Shown: positions 1 to 8,169 of the stretch, one piece after another
Numbering within the stretch: position 1 is the first letter of the stretch
Layout: every line of letters starts with the position of its first letter
DNA from: Acaricomes phytoseiuli DSM 14247
Lineage (GTDB): Bacteria; Actinomycetota; Actinomycetes; Actinomycetales; Micrococcaceae
Length of the DNA: 64,000 bases
Direction of reading: 5' to 3'
NCBI RefSeq assembly: GCF_000376245.1
Contig: NZ_AQXM01000063.1
Span: forward strand, 78,362-142,361
Program-made: the position numbers and the translations under genes
Notes under the pieces: model-generated
What the model was told of the DNA's origin: nothing
Seen by the model: the letters and a program-made list of their open reading frames with translations, nothing else
Database searches by the model: none

Positions 1-415
1 TCGGTCGTCCGGGGACTCCAGCATCGCGGGCAAGAAGGCTCTGGTGATATGCATCGGAGCGAGCGCGTTGATGCGCATGATCAGCTCGATATCGAGGTCG
101 TGGGCGTGCTCCCAGAAGTATTTTCCCCGCGCGATACCCGCGTTGTTGATCAGTAGATGCGGCGGGCCGGCCTCGGCCAGGACTGATGCCGCAGCTTTTT
201 TTGATCTCTTCCATCGAGCTCACATCGACGACCTGCTGGATGACCCGTCGTGCCCCGGCAGCCTTGAGTTCGGTCGCGGCCTGCTCGAGCAGCCCGGCGT
301 TGATATCCCAGAGGACGATGGTTCCGGCCCCCTCACGCGCCGCGAGCTGGGCGTAGATCCGGCCCATTCCCATGGCAGCTCCGGTGATCAGAACGACAGC
401 GTCTTGTATCTTCAC
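1..415 (-). pseudogene. SDR-family oxidoreductase, partial and frameshifted
   Basis: Minus-strand short-chain dehydrogenase running off the left edge. It starts at GTG 415-413 behind a GGAGGAG ribosome site (421-427). The first frame gives the Rossmann start (VVLITGAAMGMGR) and continues to about residue 71. At a run of seven T on the plus strand (196-202; seven A in the mRNA) the frame breaks. If six A are read, the protein resumes as IKKAAASVLAEAGPPHLL followed by the family NNAG motif, and stays open to the edge. What is seen is therefore one extra base in a homopolymer, either a sequencing error or a recent mutation. The catalytic Tyr-x3-Lys would lie outside the window, so the substrate cannot be inferred. 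Confidence 0.8.
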
Positions 416-467
416 GGGTCCTCCTCCTTCGCAGGTGCTTCCAGGTTACTGTTCGGTAGCTTCTAAG

Positions 468-491
468 GGAACCGTTTTCTTCAGCGGTTCC
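468..491. repeat. Inverted repeat between divergent SDR gene and pgsA
   Basis: Arms GGAACCG (468-474) and CGGTTCC (485-491) with a 10-nt T-rich centre, in the 115-bp gap between two divergent genes. It could be an operator for the SDR gene, or a weak hairpin. No direct evidence separates these. Confidence 0.35.
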
Positions 492-517
492 GAAAAGTCT
501 GCTCGGCCGAAGGAAGC

Positions 518-523
518 TAGGCT
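518..523 (+). promoter_or_regulatory. -10 box for leaderless pgsA transcript
   Basis: TAGGCT ends 7 nt before the GTG at 531, and no Shine-Dalgarno sequence is present. This spacing places the transcription start at the start codon. The same arrangement recurs at several genes in this window. Confidence 0.45.
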
Positions 524-530
524 AGAAGAT

Positions 531-1178
531 GTGAGCGAACAGCAGACCGGCCCTGCGGGTACCAGCAGCAGTGGCGAGGGTGAGACGGGCGGTGGTCTGG
601 CCTGCGCCAAAGTGCCTGCACTGAATATCGCCAACGCGCTGACCGTACTGCGAGTCGTGTTGGTGCCTGTTTTCATCTTATTCTTCCTGGCGGACGAGGG
701 GGAAGGCGGTGGCTGGCGGTGGGCTGCGGTTCTGGTTTTCGCAGTGGCGATATATACGGACAAACTCGATGGGGACCTGGCTCGTAGCCGGGGGCTCATC
801 ACCGATTTCGGTAAAATCGCAGATCCGATAGCGGATAAGCTGCTGATCGGCTCAGCGCTTATCGCGCTGAGCCTGCTGGGTGAAGTCCCCTGGTGGATGA
901 CTGTGGTCATTCTGGTGCGCGAAGTGGGAATCACTGCCATGCGCTTCGTGGTGATCCGGAAGCAGGTGATCCCCGCATCCCGCGGAGGCAAGATCAAGAC
1001 CGTGATCCAGACCGCAGCGATCATGCTCGCCTTACTTCCCCTGACCACCCTCTGGCCTGCGTGGTCAGTGCTGGTCTTCTTCGTGATGCTCGCCGCCACC
1101 GTAATCACGGTCATTACGGGGTTCGATTATTTTCTTCAGTTTTTCCGGGCTCGTCCTACTGGACGCGAAGGCCGATGA
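531..1178 (+). CDS. pgsA: CDP-diacylglycerol--glycerol-3-phosphate 3-phosphatidyltransferase
   Basis: Integral membrane enzyme that makes phosphatidylglycerophosphate, the committed step to phosphatidylglycerol and cardiolipin. The 215-residue protein carries the complete CDP-alcohol phosphotransferase signature DG-x2-AR-x8-G-x3-D-x3-D (LDGDLARSRGLITDFGKIAD and on), followed by several hydrophobic segments. The frame is open further upstream, but that stretch is antisense to the SDR gene. GTG 531 is chosen because a TAGGCT box sits 7 nt before it, which fits a leaderless mRNA. Its stop overlaps the start of cinA by 4 bp (ATGA), so the two are translationally coupled. Confidence 0.93.
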   Translation: MSEQQTGPAGTSSSGEGETGGGLACAKVPALNIANALTVLRVVLVPVFILFFLADEGEGGGWRWAAVLVFAVAIYTDKLDGDLARSRGLITDFGKIADPIADKLLIGSALIALSLLGEVPWWMTVVILVREVGITAMRFVVIRKQVIPASRGGKIKTVIQTAAIMLALLPLTTLWPAWSVLVFFVMLAATVITVITGFDYFLQFFRARPTGREGR

Positions 1179-1681
1179 CTCGCAGGACAGAGGCTCAGTC
1201 GGATTCCGCCGCTGACCTCATTACCGAACTGATCGCGCAGGAGCTGACCGTCGCCACCGCTGAATCCCTCACCGGTGGGGGGCTCGCCGCGAGATTGGTC
1301 GATGTTCCCGGGGCGTCGGTAGCCTATCTGGGGTCGGTGGTGGCTTATCAGAATCGGCTCAAGACCGCTCTGCTCGGCGTGCCGGCAGAACTTCTGGAGC
1401 GTCACGGTTCAGTGAGCGCTCAGACCGCGGCTGCCATGGCTCAGGGGGTTCAGCGAAGCACCGGTGCCTGCTCGGCCATCGCCACGACGGGAGCCGCCGG
1501 GCCGCAGGCCCATGACGGACGTCCACCGGGGACGGTTTTTATAGCGGTGCTGCTGGACGGCTGGGCCTCGGTTTGCGAGTATCGGTTCTCGGGGGATAGG
1601 TCCGAGGTCAGAGCGGCTAGCGTTGAAGCGGCATTGGCCCTCGCCCTGGACTCGATCCGATCCGGCCGGCCCGGGCGATGA
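1175..1681 (+). CDS. cinA: CinA C-terminal domain protein (NMN amidohydrolase type)
   Basis: A 168-residue stand-alone CinA C-terminal domain. This family (PncC) deamidates nicotinamide mononucleotide to nicotinate mononucleotide in pyridine nucleotide salvage. Visible family motifs are the early AESLTGG and the ATTGAAGP segment around residue 110, followed by PPGTVFIA. The N-terminal MoaB-like domain of long CinA proteins is absent, as is usual in actinobacteria. The start ATG 1175 overlaps the pgsA stop (ATGA). A pgsA-cinA-clgR-recA order is standard in this group and supports the call. Confidence 0.9.
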   Translation: MTRRTEAQSDSAADLITELIAQELTVATAESLTGGGLAARLVDVPGASVAYLGSVVAYQNRLKTALLGVPAELLERHGSVSAQTAAAMAQGVQRSTGACSAIATTGAAGPQAHDGRPPGTVFIAVLLDGWASVCEYRFSGDRSEVRAASVEAALALALDSIRSGRPGR

Positions 1682-1830
1682 AGGTCTCACAGCTTCTTCT
1701 CGGAAAGCGTCGGGAACAAAGCTGTATGGCTATGAGTTATTGACTATGTCAACCGCAGTGAGTGTGCCATCTGTAGGATGGGGACAGCACAGACCTCGAA
1801 TGAGGTTAGGAATAAGGAGTAACGATAGCG

Positions 1831-2277
1831 ATGACTAAGCAGCCCGTATCCATCAACGGCGTGGTCCGCTGGCGGGATGTGGGTTTGGCAGACGAGGCCA
1901 AAGTGGCTCCCGGAGCGCAGAAGAAGATGGTGGTGCTTCGCCACGAAATTGGGGACGTTTTGCGAGACCTGCGCCAACGCCAGGGCCGTACGCTGCGTGA
2001 AGTTTCACATAATGCTCGGGTGTCTCTCGGCTATCTGAGCGAAGTCGAACGTGGTCAGAAAGAAGCATCCTCAGAGCTGCTCTCCTCGATCTGCTCCGCG
2101 TTGGACGTTCCGCTTTCACTGATGCTGCGCGAAGTCAGCGACCGGCTGGCGGTAGCCGAAGGGCTGGCGATCCCAGATACTCTTCCGCAGGATTTCGCCG
2201 CACGGTATGGCCGTAGCCTCAGCACTGATCTGGAAGACGGGTTGGGCCAGGGGTTCCCGGCACCCGCGTATAACTGA
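1831..2277 (+). CDS. clgR: Helix-turn-helix regulator, ClgR type
   Basis: A 148-residue XRE/Cro-CI-family DNA-binding protein. The core ([24 protein letters not shown], then [20 protein letters not shown]) is the highly conserved helix-turn-helix of ClgR, which in actinobacteria activates clpP and other protease genes. ATG 1831 is preceded by AAGGAG at 1813-1818, a rather long spacing. A second possible start is the GTG-type methionine at MVVLRHE (about 1927), where most homologues begin, which would remove a 32-residue N-terminal extension. The position after pgsA-cinA and before recA is the conserved one. I do not see a clear ClgR operator upstream. Confidence 0.88.
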   Translation: MTKQPVSINGVVRWRDVGLADEAKVAPGAQKKMVVLRHEIGDVLRDLRQRQGRTLREVSHNARVSLGYLSEVERGQKEASSELLSSICSALDVPLSLMLREVSDRLAVAEGLAIPDTLPQDFAARYGRSLSTDLEDGLGQGFPAPAYN

Positions 2278-2310
2278 GTACTTTCTGCACTGAACTAACC
2301 AGAAACTAGC

Positions 2311-2340
2311 CAGAAGGGCCTTGTAATCAGGGCCCTTCTG
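2311..2340. terminator. Bidirectional terminator between clgR and marR
   Basis: Perfect 10-bp stem CAGAAGGGCC / GGCCCTTCTG with a 10-nt loop, between two convergent genes. It overlaps the last codons and stop of the minus-strand marR gene. T-tracts are short on both sides. Confidence 0.7.
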
Positions 2341-2881
2341 CTTTGGGCGGGACGAAGCTGTCATTGAAAACGGTCAGAAGTCGGGCGAACTCCTGCACGT
2401 CGGCTGCCGGCCACGCTTCGAGCCTGGCGTCCAGGACTTTCTTGCGCGCGGCTTGCACTTTGCGGATCTGACGCCTGCCTTTGGCGCTGAGTATGATCAG
2501 CTGGGCCCGACGGTCCGCAGGGTCGATGGTTTTCGTCACCAGCTCGATGCTTTCTAGGACACTGATCTGCCGGCTGAGCGACGGCTTTCCGACGCCGATA
2601 CTGCCAGCGAGGTCGGTCAAGCGGAGCGGCCCCTCCCGGTCGAGGAGCACCAGCAGGCCGTAGGCCGCCGACTCCAGGTCCGGATGCACCGATTGAGCGA
2701 GTTGCTGGGAAACGGCCCTGGCGCGTCGCCAGAGCAGACTGAGCTGGGCTTCTGCGGCTTCCACCGCGGCGTGGTCAACCGGATCGCCGAGTTGGCTCGG
2801 TGCGGTTTCGAGGTTTTTTGAGCGCTGACTCTGTCCGCGAGCGGGTCGGGACTTCTGACGGCCTCGAAGCGGATTAGTCAT
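2327..2881 (-). CDS. MarR-family transcriptional regulator
   Basis: A 184-residue winged-helix regulator. A basic N-terminal tail (about 45 residues) precedes a standard MarR core: dimerisation helices, then the wing-helix region LRLTDLAGSIGVGKPSLSRQISVLESIELVTKTIDPADRRAQLIILSAKG, in which DPADRRA is the typical wing motif. Ligand and targets are unknown. MarR proteins usually control an adjacent gene, but both neighbours (clgR convergent, DUF3046 divergent) are core genes, so the targets may be elsewhere. ATG 2881 lies 6 nt after a TAGAAT box (2888-2893, minus), consistent with leaderless transcription. Confidence 0.88.
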   Translation of the reverse strand: MTNPLRGRQKSRPARGQSQRSKNLETAPSQLGDPVDHAAVEAAEAQLSLLWRRARAVSQQLAQSVHPDLESAAYGLLVLLDREGPLRLTDLAGSIGVGKPSLSRQISVLESIELVTKTIDPADRRAQLIILSAKGRRQIRKVQAARKKVLDARLEAWPAADVQEFARLLTVFNDSFVPPKAEGP

Positions 2882-2887
2882 TGGACC

Positions 2888-2893
2888 ATTCTA
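2888..2893 (-). promoter_or_regulatory. -10 box for leaderless marR transcript
   Basis: TAGAAT on the minus strand, 6 nt before the marR ATG, with no Shine-Dalgarno sequence between. The -35 region is not recognisable. Confidence 0.45.
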
Positions 2894-3008
2894 GTGGCTA
2901 CCAGCGCTGCGTGCTGCTGCAGGTAAGGATTCTGGGTGGTCTGCGGCAGGGGATTGAGATAATGATAGAAGCAAGCCCGAGCAGGGCTGGATGGGATGGG
3001 TGACAGGG

Positions 3009-3248
3009 ATGCGGCATAGCGAATTCTGGCGTTTGATGAACGAGGAGTTCGGCGTCAGCTATGCCCGTTCCGTCGGGTCCGATATCGTACTCTCCGCCCT
3101 TGACGGGCATACTGCGGTGCAGGCGCTGGAAGCCGGTTACTCACCGCGTATCGTGTGGAACGCGGTCTGCGATGTGCAGGGGATACCCGCGGGCCGCCGG
3201 CTGGGGCGAGACGTCAAACCTGGTCCCAGTCGGGGTTCTGCTGGCTAA
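3009..3248 (+). CDS. DUF3046 family protein
   Basis: A 79-residue protein with the family opening MR(H)SEFWRLMNEEFG and the conserved aromatic/leucine pattern that follows (YARSVGSDIVLSALDGHTAVQALEAGYSPRIVWNAVCD). The family is confined to actinobacteria and its genes lie just upstream of recA, as here. Its function is unknown. ATG 3009 is chosen over the in-frame ATG 2991 because family members begin at MRxSEFW and a GACAGGG ribosome site precedes it. The C-terminal tail past residue 60 is basic and probably disordered. Confidence 0.85.
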   Translation: MRHSEFWRLMNEEFGVSYARSVGSDIVLSALDGHTAVQALEAGYSPRIVWNAVCDVQGIPAGRRLGRDVKPGPSRGSAG

Positions 3249-3303
3249 AATCCTGAGCTATCTCAAGGCTGTCTAAAGACTGAAGACACGCCGCAGCGTC
3301 ATT

Positions 3304-3317
3304 CGAATATTTGTTCG
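3304..3317. promoter_or_regulatory. LexA box (SOS operator) upstream of recA
   Basis: CGAATATTTGTTCG is a close match to the actinobacterial/Gram-positive SOS box CGAACNNNNGTTYG. It is about 225 nt before the recA start. A TACACT -10-like element at 3326-3331 lies next to it, so LexA bound here could cover an upstream recA promoter. Confidence 0.7.
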
Positions 3318-3440
3318 GTTGTCGATACACTCGTAGCAGAGAACATAGCCGGAAGAGCCCTGCCAGACACACTGCCGAAGGCTTTGGAGAAGATCCGAAA
3401 ATCACGGAGTGCATCCACATCGACAAGGGGTGTCGTGAAA

Positions 3441-3463
3441 ATGTCGGTGGCGGCATCTAGTGT
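3441..3463 (+). promoter_or_regulatory. RecA-NDp / PafBC-type DNA-damage promoter of recA
   Basis: ATGTCGGTG, exactly 8 nt, then TAGTGT. This fits the LexA-independent mycobacterial damage promoter (tTGTCRgtg-N8-TAnnnT), whose activation by the PafBC complex is established in mycobacteria. Only the weakly conserved first base differs. It lies 78 nt before the recA start and downstream of the LexA box, so recA appears to have two damage inputs. Confidence 0.65.
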
Positions 3464-3541
3464 CATGACTCAGCGGCTGATACTAGTGCTAGTACCAGCT
3501 GTTCTGAGAATTATCCGATCGAATTCGTCGAGGAGTCAGTA

Positions 3542-4603
3542 ATGCCAGCAGCACCGGACCGGGAGAAAGCGCTCGAAGCAGCTCTTGCCCAGATCGATAA
3601 GCAGTTCGGCAAAGGCTCGGTGATGCGCTTGGGGGATGATATCCGGGCGCCTATCGAGACCATTCCCACAGGATCCATCGCGTTGGATGTGGCCCTCGGC
3701 ATCGGAGGCTTGCCCCGCGGCAGGGTCGTCGAGATCTATGGGCCGGAATCCTCCGGTAAAACCACTGTCGCCCTGCATGCGGTGGCCGGCGCTCAGCGCA
3801 ATGGCGGCATAGCCGCCTTCATTGACGCCGAGCACGCTCTTGACCCCGATTACGCTGCGAAGCTCGGCGTCGATGTTGACGCCTTGCTGGTGTCTCAGCC
3901 GGATACCGGTGAGCAGGCGCTGGAGATCATGGACATGCTCGTGGGCTCGGGATCGCTCGACATCATCGTGATCGACTCGGTGGCCGCACTTGTGCCGCGT
4001 GCCGAAATTGAAGGGGAGATGGGCGACAGCCACGTCGGGCTCCAGGCTCGACTCATGAGCCAGGCCCTGCGGAAGATCACGGGCCGGTTGAACCAGACGA
4101 AGACCACGGCGATCTTCATCAACCAGCTCCGGGAGAAGATCGGCGTCTTCTTCGGCAGCCCGGAGACGACTACGGGTGGTAAAGCCCTCAAGTTCTATGC
4201 CTCCGTCCGTATCGACGTCCGTCGGATCCAGACGCTCAAGGAGGGCGCTGATTCGGTAGGCAACCGGACCAAGGCGAAAATCGTCAAGAACAAGATGGCC
4301 CCGCCTTTCAAGCAGGCGGAGTTCGATATCCTTTACGGGCAGGGTATCTCCCGAGAGGGTGGCATCATCGACCTGGGCGTTGAGCAGGGGATCATCAAGA
4401 AATCGGGTTCCTGGTTCACTTACGACGGTGATCAGCTGGGCCAGGGCATGGAGAACTCCCGGCGTTTCCTCAAGGATAATCCGGAGCTCGCAGCTGAGCT
4501 GGAGCGTCTGATCAAAGAGAAGCTCGGTGTGGGTGTGAAGCCGCTCGCCGAGACCGATGATGAAGCGCCCGAAACAGCTTTGCGAGCGGTCGAAGGCGGC
4601 TGA
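3542..4603 (+). CDS. recA: Recombinase RecA
   Basis: Homologous recombination protein and LexA co-protease. The 353 residues show the Walker A motif GPESSGKT at 67-74, the FIDAEHALD segment, the [14 protein letters not shown] segment, a Walker B-like [12 protein letters not shown], and the DNA-binding loop L2 region ending in [11 protein letters not shown]. No intein is present. ATG 3542 has GAGGAG a few bases upstream. Length and order are full. Regulation is probably dual: a LexA box at 3304-3317 and a PafBC-type promoter at 3441-3463. recX follows after 4 nt. Confidence 0.98.
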   Translation: MPAAPDREKALEAALAQIDKQFGKGSVMRLGDDIRAPIETIPTGSIALDVALGIGGLPRGRVVEIYGPESSGKTTVALHAVAGAQRNGGIAAFIDAEHALDPDYAAKLGVDVDALLVSQPDTGEQALEIMDMLVGSGSLDIIVIDSVAALVPRAEIEGEMGDSHVGLQARLMSQALRKITGRLNQTKTTAIFINQLREKIGVFFGSPETTTGGKALKFYASVRIDVRRIQTLKEGADSVGNRTKAKIVKNKMAPPFKQAEFDILYGQGISREGGIIDLGVEQGIIKKSGSWFTYDGDQLGQGMENSRRFLKDNPELAAELERLIKEKLGVGVKPLAETDDEAPETALRAVEGG

Positions 4604-4607
4604 GTCG

Positions 4608-5126
4608 ATGGGCCAGCAGGAAGCCAATTCTGAGCAGGATCCGGAATCCGCTGCCCGGGCGATTCTGCTCCGTCAGCTGACTGACGGGCCTAAAACCAGG
4701 GCCCAACTGGAACGAAATCTTGCGGCCAAGAAGATCCCGGAAGCGGTCGCTGAAAAAGTGCTCGACCGTTTCGAAGAAGTTCAGCTTGTCGATGACGCCC
4801 AGTTCGCCCGTGACTGGGTTCGTTCGCGGGCTCAGCATCGAGGTTTGGCCCGTCACGCTCTGCGCAGGGAGCTGATGCAGAAGGGTGTACCGGAGCAGGA
4901 TGCTGAGGCTGCTCTCGCGGAGGTCGATGGTGCAGCCGAACGGGAGCGCGGAGTGCTTTTGGTGCAGCGGAAGCTGCGGCCCGGAATCGATTGGGCTGAT
5001 ACTGCAGAACGTGAGAAGCAGCTTCGCCGGCTGACTTCCATGCTGGTGCGCAAAGGCTATAACCCCGGCTCCGCTTTCGGGATCGTTCAAGAAGTACTGC
5101 AGGAACAGCAGAACGCTGACGCATAA
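4608..5126 (+). CDS. recX: Regulatory protein RecX
   Basis: Inhibitor of RecA filament extension and ATPase activity. The 172-residue helical protein has the three RecX three-helix repeats, e.g. LTDGPKTRAQLERNLAAKKIP, LVDDAQFARDWVRSR and LARHALRRELMQKGVP. The frame is open back to 4557 inside recA, so an overlapping start is possible. ATG 4608 is preferred because it follows the recA stop directly and yields a normal-length protein. Cotranscription with recA lets damage induce both. Confidence 0.92.
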   Translation: MGQQEANSEQDPESAARAILLRQLTDGPKTRAQLERNLAAKKIPEAVAEKVLDRFEEVQLVDDAQFARDWVRSRAQHRGLARHALRRELMQKGVPEQDAEAALAEVDGAAERERGVLLVQRKLRPGIDWADTAEREKQLRRLTSMLVRKGYNPGSAFGIVQEVLQEQQNADA

Positions 5127-5205
5127 CTGAAAACCGCACTATTGCAGGGCAGTCTCTCCTATCGTATGGTCTCCTCTGGGCACGTGACCAAATGTGGGTT
5201 ACTCT

Positions 5206-6501
5206 ATGACGGTCATGTTCAAGTTGTTAACTGGTGTGAAAATTGTGACCCCTGTGGCATTGGTGACAGGGATCCTCGTGGTACCCGGTTTAGTTGGCAT
5301 CCCTGCCTATGCCGAGGACGTACCCCCTAGCGGATTCCCCAGCTGGGCAGAGGTGCAGGCGGCAAAAGACAATGAGGCGGATACCGCTGCTCAAGTCCAG
5401 AAGATCACGGGTCTGCTGGGCGAACTCTCTTCCCGTTCCGAACAGCTAGGTACCGCGGCGGTGAATGCCGGTGAGACGTATGCCGCTAATCAACAGGCCT
5501 TGGATCAAGCTGTTTCCCGCAGCGAGGTGCTTGCGGAACAGGAGCAGCGTGCCGCCGAAGAAGCGGTTAAGCTCCGCTCGGAGGCCGGAGCCCTCGCCGC
5601 GCAGATGTACAAGAACGGCGGCAGCGGCCTGGGCGTCATGGCCTCACTCGCGGATCTGCAGCAACCCGATGCTTTGCAGCAGGCAGGTCTAATGGGGGTC
5701 GTGAGTGATAATGCCGCGAAACTGCTAGGGCGCTCCGAAGTGGCGGAGAAGTACCTCACCTCGCTCAAGGACCAGCAGCAGCAGAGTATGGCAGAGCGAG
5801 AACGGCTTACCGCTGAAACCAAGGACTCCCTCGACAGCGTCTCCGCAGCACAGCGTGCTGCCGAAGCAGAGGTCTCCCAGCAGCAGCAGAACAGCGATAC
5901 GCTCAAAGCGCAGCTCGCCTCTCTCACCAACACCACTGTCGATACTGAGAACAAGTACCAGCAAGGCGTTGAAGCGCAGCGCGCCTATCAGGCAGTGCAG
6001 CAGGCCAAAGAGGCTGCCGCGGCCCAGGCCAGGGCTACTGCCGCCGAGAACGCGCGGCAGGCAGCGCAGCGAGAGGCGCAGAACAACCGCGGCAGCGGAA
6101 ACGTCGTCGCGCCGCTCGCACCCCAGCCGCCGGGGCCGCAACCACCGCCCGTAGTGGTTCCTCCCGTGACTCCGCCATCGGGTGGTGCTGTCAATGACCC
6201 TGCGGGAGCGCAAGCTTACGCCTCGGCCAGCCTGGGTTCCTTTGGCTGGGGCCAGGATCAGTTCTCTTGTCTCGTCTCTCTCTGGACTCGGGAGTCCAAT
6301 TGGCTGACGACCGCGACCAATCCTTCAAGCGGCGCTTACGGGATTCCGCAGTCGCTTCCCGCCGGAAAAATGGCTGATGCCGGTGCGGACTGGCTGACCA
6401 ATTACCGGACGCAGGTCAACTGGGGTCTGAACTACATCAAAGGCCGTTACGGCTCCCCTTGTGCGGCTTGGGGGCATTCCCAGTCTGTCGGTTGGTACTG
6501 A
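5206..6501 (+). CDS. Secreted coiled-coil protein with C-terminal lysozyme-like domain
   Basis: About 431 residues. A signal peptide (hydrophobic core after FKLLTGVKIV, cleavage near AYAED) is followed by a long Ala/Gln/Glu-rich coiled coil (about 40-300) like those of NlpC/P60 and RipA-type exported wall hydrolases. A Pro-rich linker (QPPGPQPPPVVVPP) then leads to a C-terminal domain of about 100 residues with the ESNW, NPSSGAYGIPQSLPAGKM and YIKGRYGSPCAAW segments typical of transglycosylase/lysozyme-fold domains of actinobacterial secreted proteins. It probably cuts or remodels peptidoglycan outside the cell. Possible starts are GTG 5194, ATG 5206 and ATG 5215. None has a clear ribosome site. 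Confidence 0.82.
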   Translation: MTVMFKLLTGVKIVTPVALVTGILVVPGLVGIPAYAEDVPPSGFPSWAEVQAAKDNEADTAAQVQKITGLLGELSSRSEQLGTAAVNAGETYAANQQALDQAVSRSEVLAEQEQRAAEEAVKLRSEAGALAAQMYKNGGSGLGVMASLADLQQPDALQQAGLMGVVSDNAAKLLGRSEVAEKYLTSLKDQQQQSMAERERLTAETKDSLDSVSAAQRAAEAEVSQQQQNSDTLKAQLASLTNTTVDTENKYQQGVEAQRAYQAVQQAKEAAAAQARATAAENARQAAQREAQNNRGSGNVVAPLAPQPPGPQPPPVVVPPVTPPSGGAVNDPAGAQAYASASLGSFGWGQDQFSCLVSLWTRESNWLTTATNPSSGAYGIPQSLPAGKMADAGADWLTNYRTQVNWGLNYIKGRYGSPCAAWGHSQSVGWY

Positions 6502-6596
6502 CGGTATCGATTCAAGCCCCTTCCCGGTTGATGGCTTCCGTGCGGCAAGTGCATCCGTCCGGCTGGCCCCGCGGTGACTTAAGCCAGGCTTTCGCC

Positions 6597-6602
6597 TAAA
6601 AT
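6597..6602 (+). promoter_or_regulatory. -10 box for leaderless miaB transcript
   Basis: TAAAAT ends 6 nt before the GTG at 6609, with no Shine-Dalgarno sequence between. It stands in a GC-rich surrounding and is a strong match. Confidence 0.5.
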
Positions 6603-6608
6603 TATCCG

Positions 6609-8165
6609 GTGATAGATCGCACTGCCTCCGCCGAAACCCTGACCGCGGCCCCTGTTTCCGCAAGCGACGCCGAGCAGCCGCGCACTTACCAGGTGCGCAC
6701 CTTCGGTTGCCAGATGAATGTGCACGATTCGGAGCGCATGGCAGGTCTGCTCGAATCAGCGGGCTTGACCCGTTCCGATGAGGAACTCGCGGATGTGGTC
6801 GTTTTCAACACCTGCGCGGTGCGCGAGAACGCGGATAACAAGCTCTACGGAACTCTTGGCCATCTGGCGCCGATCAAGAAGAAGCGACCCGGGATGCAGA
6901 TCGCCGTCGGCGGCTGCCTGGCCCAGAAAGATCGGGAAACGATTCTGGAGCGCGCTCCATGGGTCGATGTCGTCTTCGGCACCCATAACGTCGGCTCGCT
7001 GCCGGTCCTTCTGGAACGCGCCCGCCATAATCGCAAGGCCCAGGCGGAGATCCTGGAGTCCTTGGAGGTCTTCCCCTCGACCCTGCCGAGCAAACGCGAT
7101 TCCGTGTACGCCGGCTGGGTGTCCATCTCGGTCGGCTGCAATAACACCTGCACGTTCTGCATCGTCCCTTCCCTGCGCGGCAAGGAGCGCGACCGCCGCC
7201 CGGGGGACATCCTGGCGGAGATCCAGGCGCTCGTGGACGATGGCGTGATCGAAGTGACGCTGTTGGGGCAGAACGTCAACTCCTACGGAGTCGAGTTCGG
7301 CGATCGGCAGGCCTTTTCCAAGCTGCTGCGCGCGTGCGGGCAGATCCGAGGCCTGGAGCGGGTGCGTTTCACCAGCCCGCACCCCGCGGCTTTCACCGAT
7401 GATGTGATCGAAGCCATGGCAGAGACCAGCAATGCGATGCCGCAGCTGCATATGCCCTTGCAGTCCGGATCTGACGCCATTCTCAAGGCGATGCGGCGCT
7501 CCTACCGTTCCAGCCGCTTCCTGGGGATCCTCGATCGGGTCCGGGAGAGGATCCCGCACGCCGCTATTTCCACGGATATTATTGTCGGTTTCCCGGGTGA
7601 GACCGAAGCCGATTTCCAGGCGACGCTGGACGTCGTTGAGCGCTCCCGCTTCGCGAACGCCTTCACCTTCCAGTACTCTCAACGTCCCGGCACCCCGGCG
7701 GCGGAGCTGCCCGATCAGCTCCCCAAGGAGGTGGTGCAGGAGCGCTTCGAACGGCTCACCGCTCTTCAGGACCGGATCAGCAAAGAGCAGAACACGGATC
7801 AGATTGGTCGTGACGTCAACGTGCTCGTCTCCGCGGAACCCGGTAAGAAATCGAGTCAGACGCAACGGCTCTCCGGCAGAGCCGAGGATTACCGACTGGT
7901 GCACTTCTCGATCCCGGACGGTGCAGAGCGCCCCAGGCCGGGAGACGTCGTGACGGTGCCGATCACGGGGGCCGCAGGGTTCCATCTGACCGCCGACCCG
8001 GCTGCCGAACAGTACTCTCTGCGACGGACCCGGGCTGGGGATGCCTGGGATAGGGCCCAGGCGGATTCCTGCGGAGCTCCCAGCACTGGAACCGCCGAGG
8101 CCGGCGGTTCCGCGCCCGGACGCCGGCCGGTCTCCCTCGGGATGCCCCGCATTTCGGTGCGCTGA
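6609..8165 (+). CDS. miaB: tRNA-2-methylthio-N6-dimethylallyladenosine synthase
   Basis: Radical SAM methylthiotransferase that adds the 2-methylthio group to i6A37 of tRNA. Visible in order: UPF0004 domain with cluster cysteines C34, C69 and C103; radical SAM motif C177-x3-C181-x2-C184 (GCNNTCTFC); [10 protein letters not shown]; and a C-terminal TRAM domain (about 400-465). It extends past the usual end with a Gly/Pro/Arg-rich tail of about 45 residues. Start GTG 6609 fits a leaderless mRNA. miaA, which makes its substrate, starts 4 nt after its stop. Confidence 0.97.
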   Translation: MIDRTASAETLTAAPVSASDAEQPRTYQVRTFGCQMNVHDSERMAGLLESAGLTRSDEELADVVVFNTCAVRENADNKLYGTLGHLAPIKKKRPGMQIAVGGCLAQKDRETILERAPWVDVVFGTHNVGSLPVLLERARHNRKAQAEILESLEVFPSTLPSKRDSVYAGWVSISVGCNNTCTFCIVPSLRGKERDRRPGDILAEIQALVDDGVIEVTLLGQNVNSYGVEFGDRQAFSKLLRACGQIRGLERVRFTSPHPAAFTDDVIEAMAETSNAMPQLHMPLQSGSDAILKAMRRSYRSSRFLGILDRVRERIPHAAISTDIIVGFPGETEADFQATLDVVERSRFANAFTFQYSQRPGTPAAELPDQLPKEVVQERFERLTALQDRISKEQNTDQIGRDVNVLVSAEPGKKSSQTQRLSGRAEDYRLVHFSIPDGAERPRPGDVVTVPITGAAGFHLTADPAAEQYSLRRTRAGDAWDRAQADSCGAPSTGTAEAGGSAPGRRPVSLGMPRISVR

Positions 8166-8169
8166 ACGT

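Noticed and set aside
1740..1780. TTGACT and TAGGAT as a clgR promoter
   Set aside because: The spacing is about 28 nt, too long for a normal promoter; no better pair was found.
3061..3276. Second frame overlapping DUF3046
   Set aside because: DUF3046 matches a known family in the other frame. This one is a shadow.
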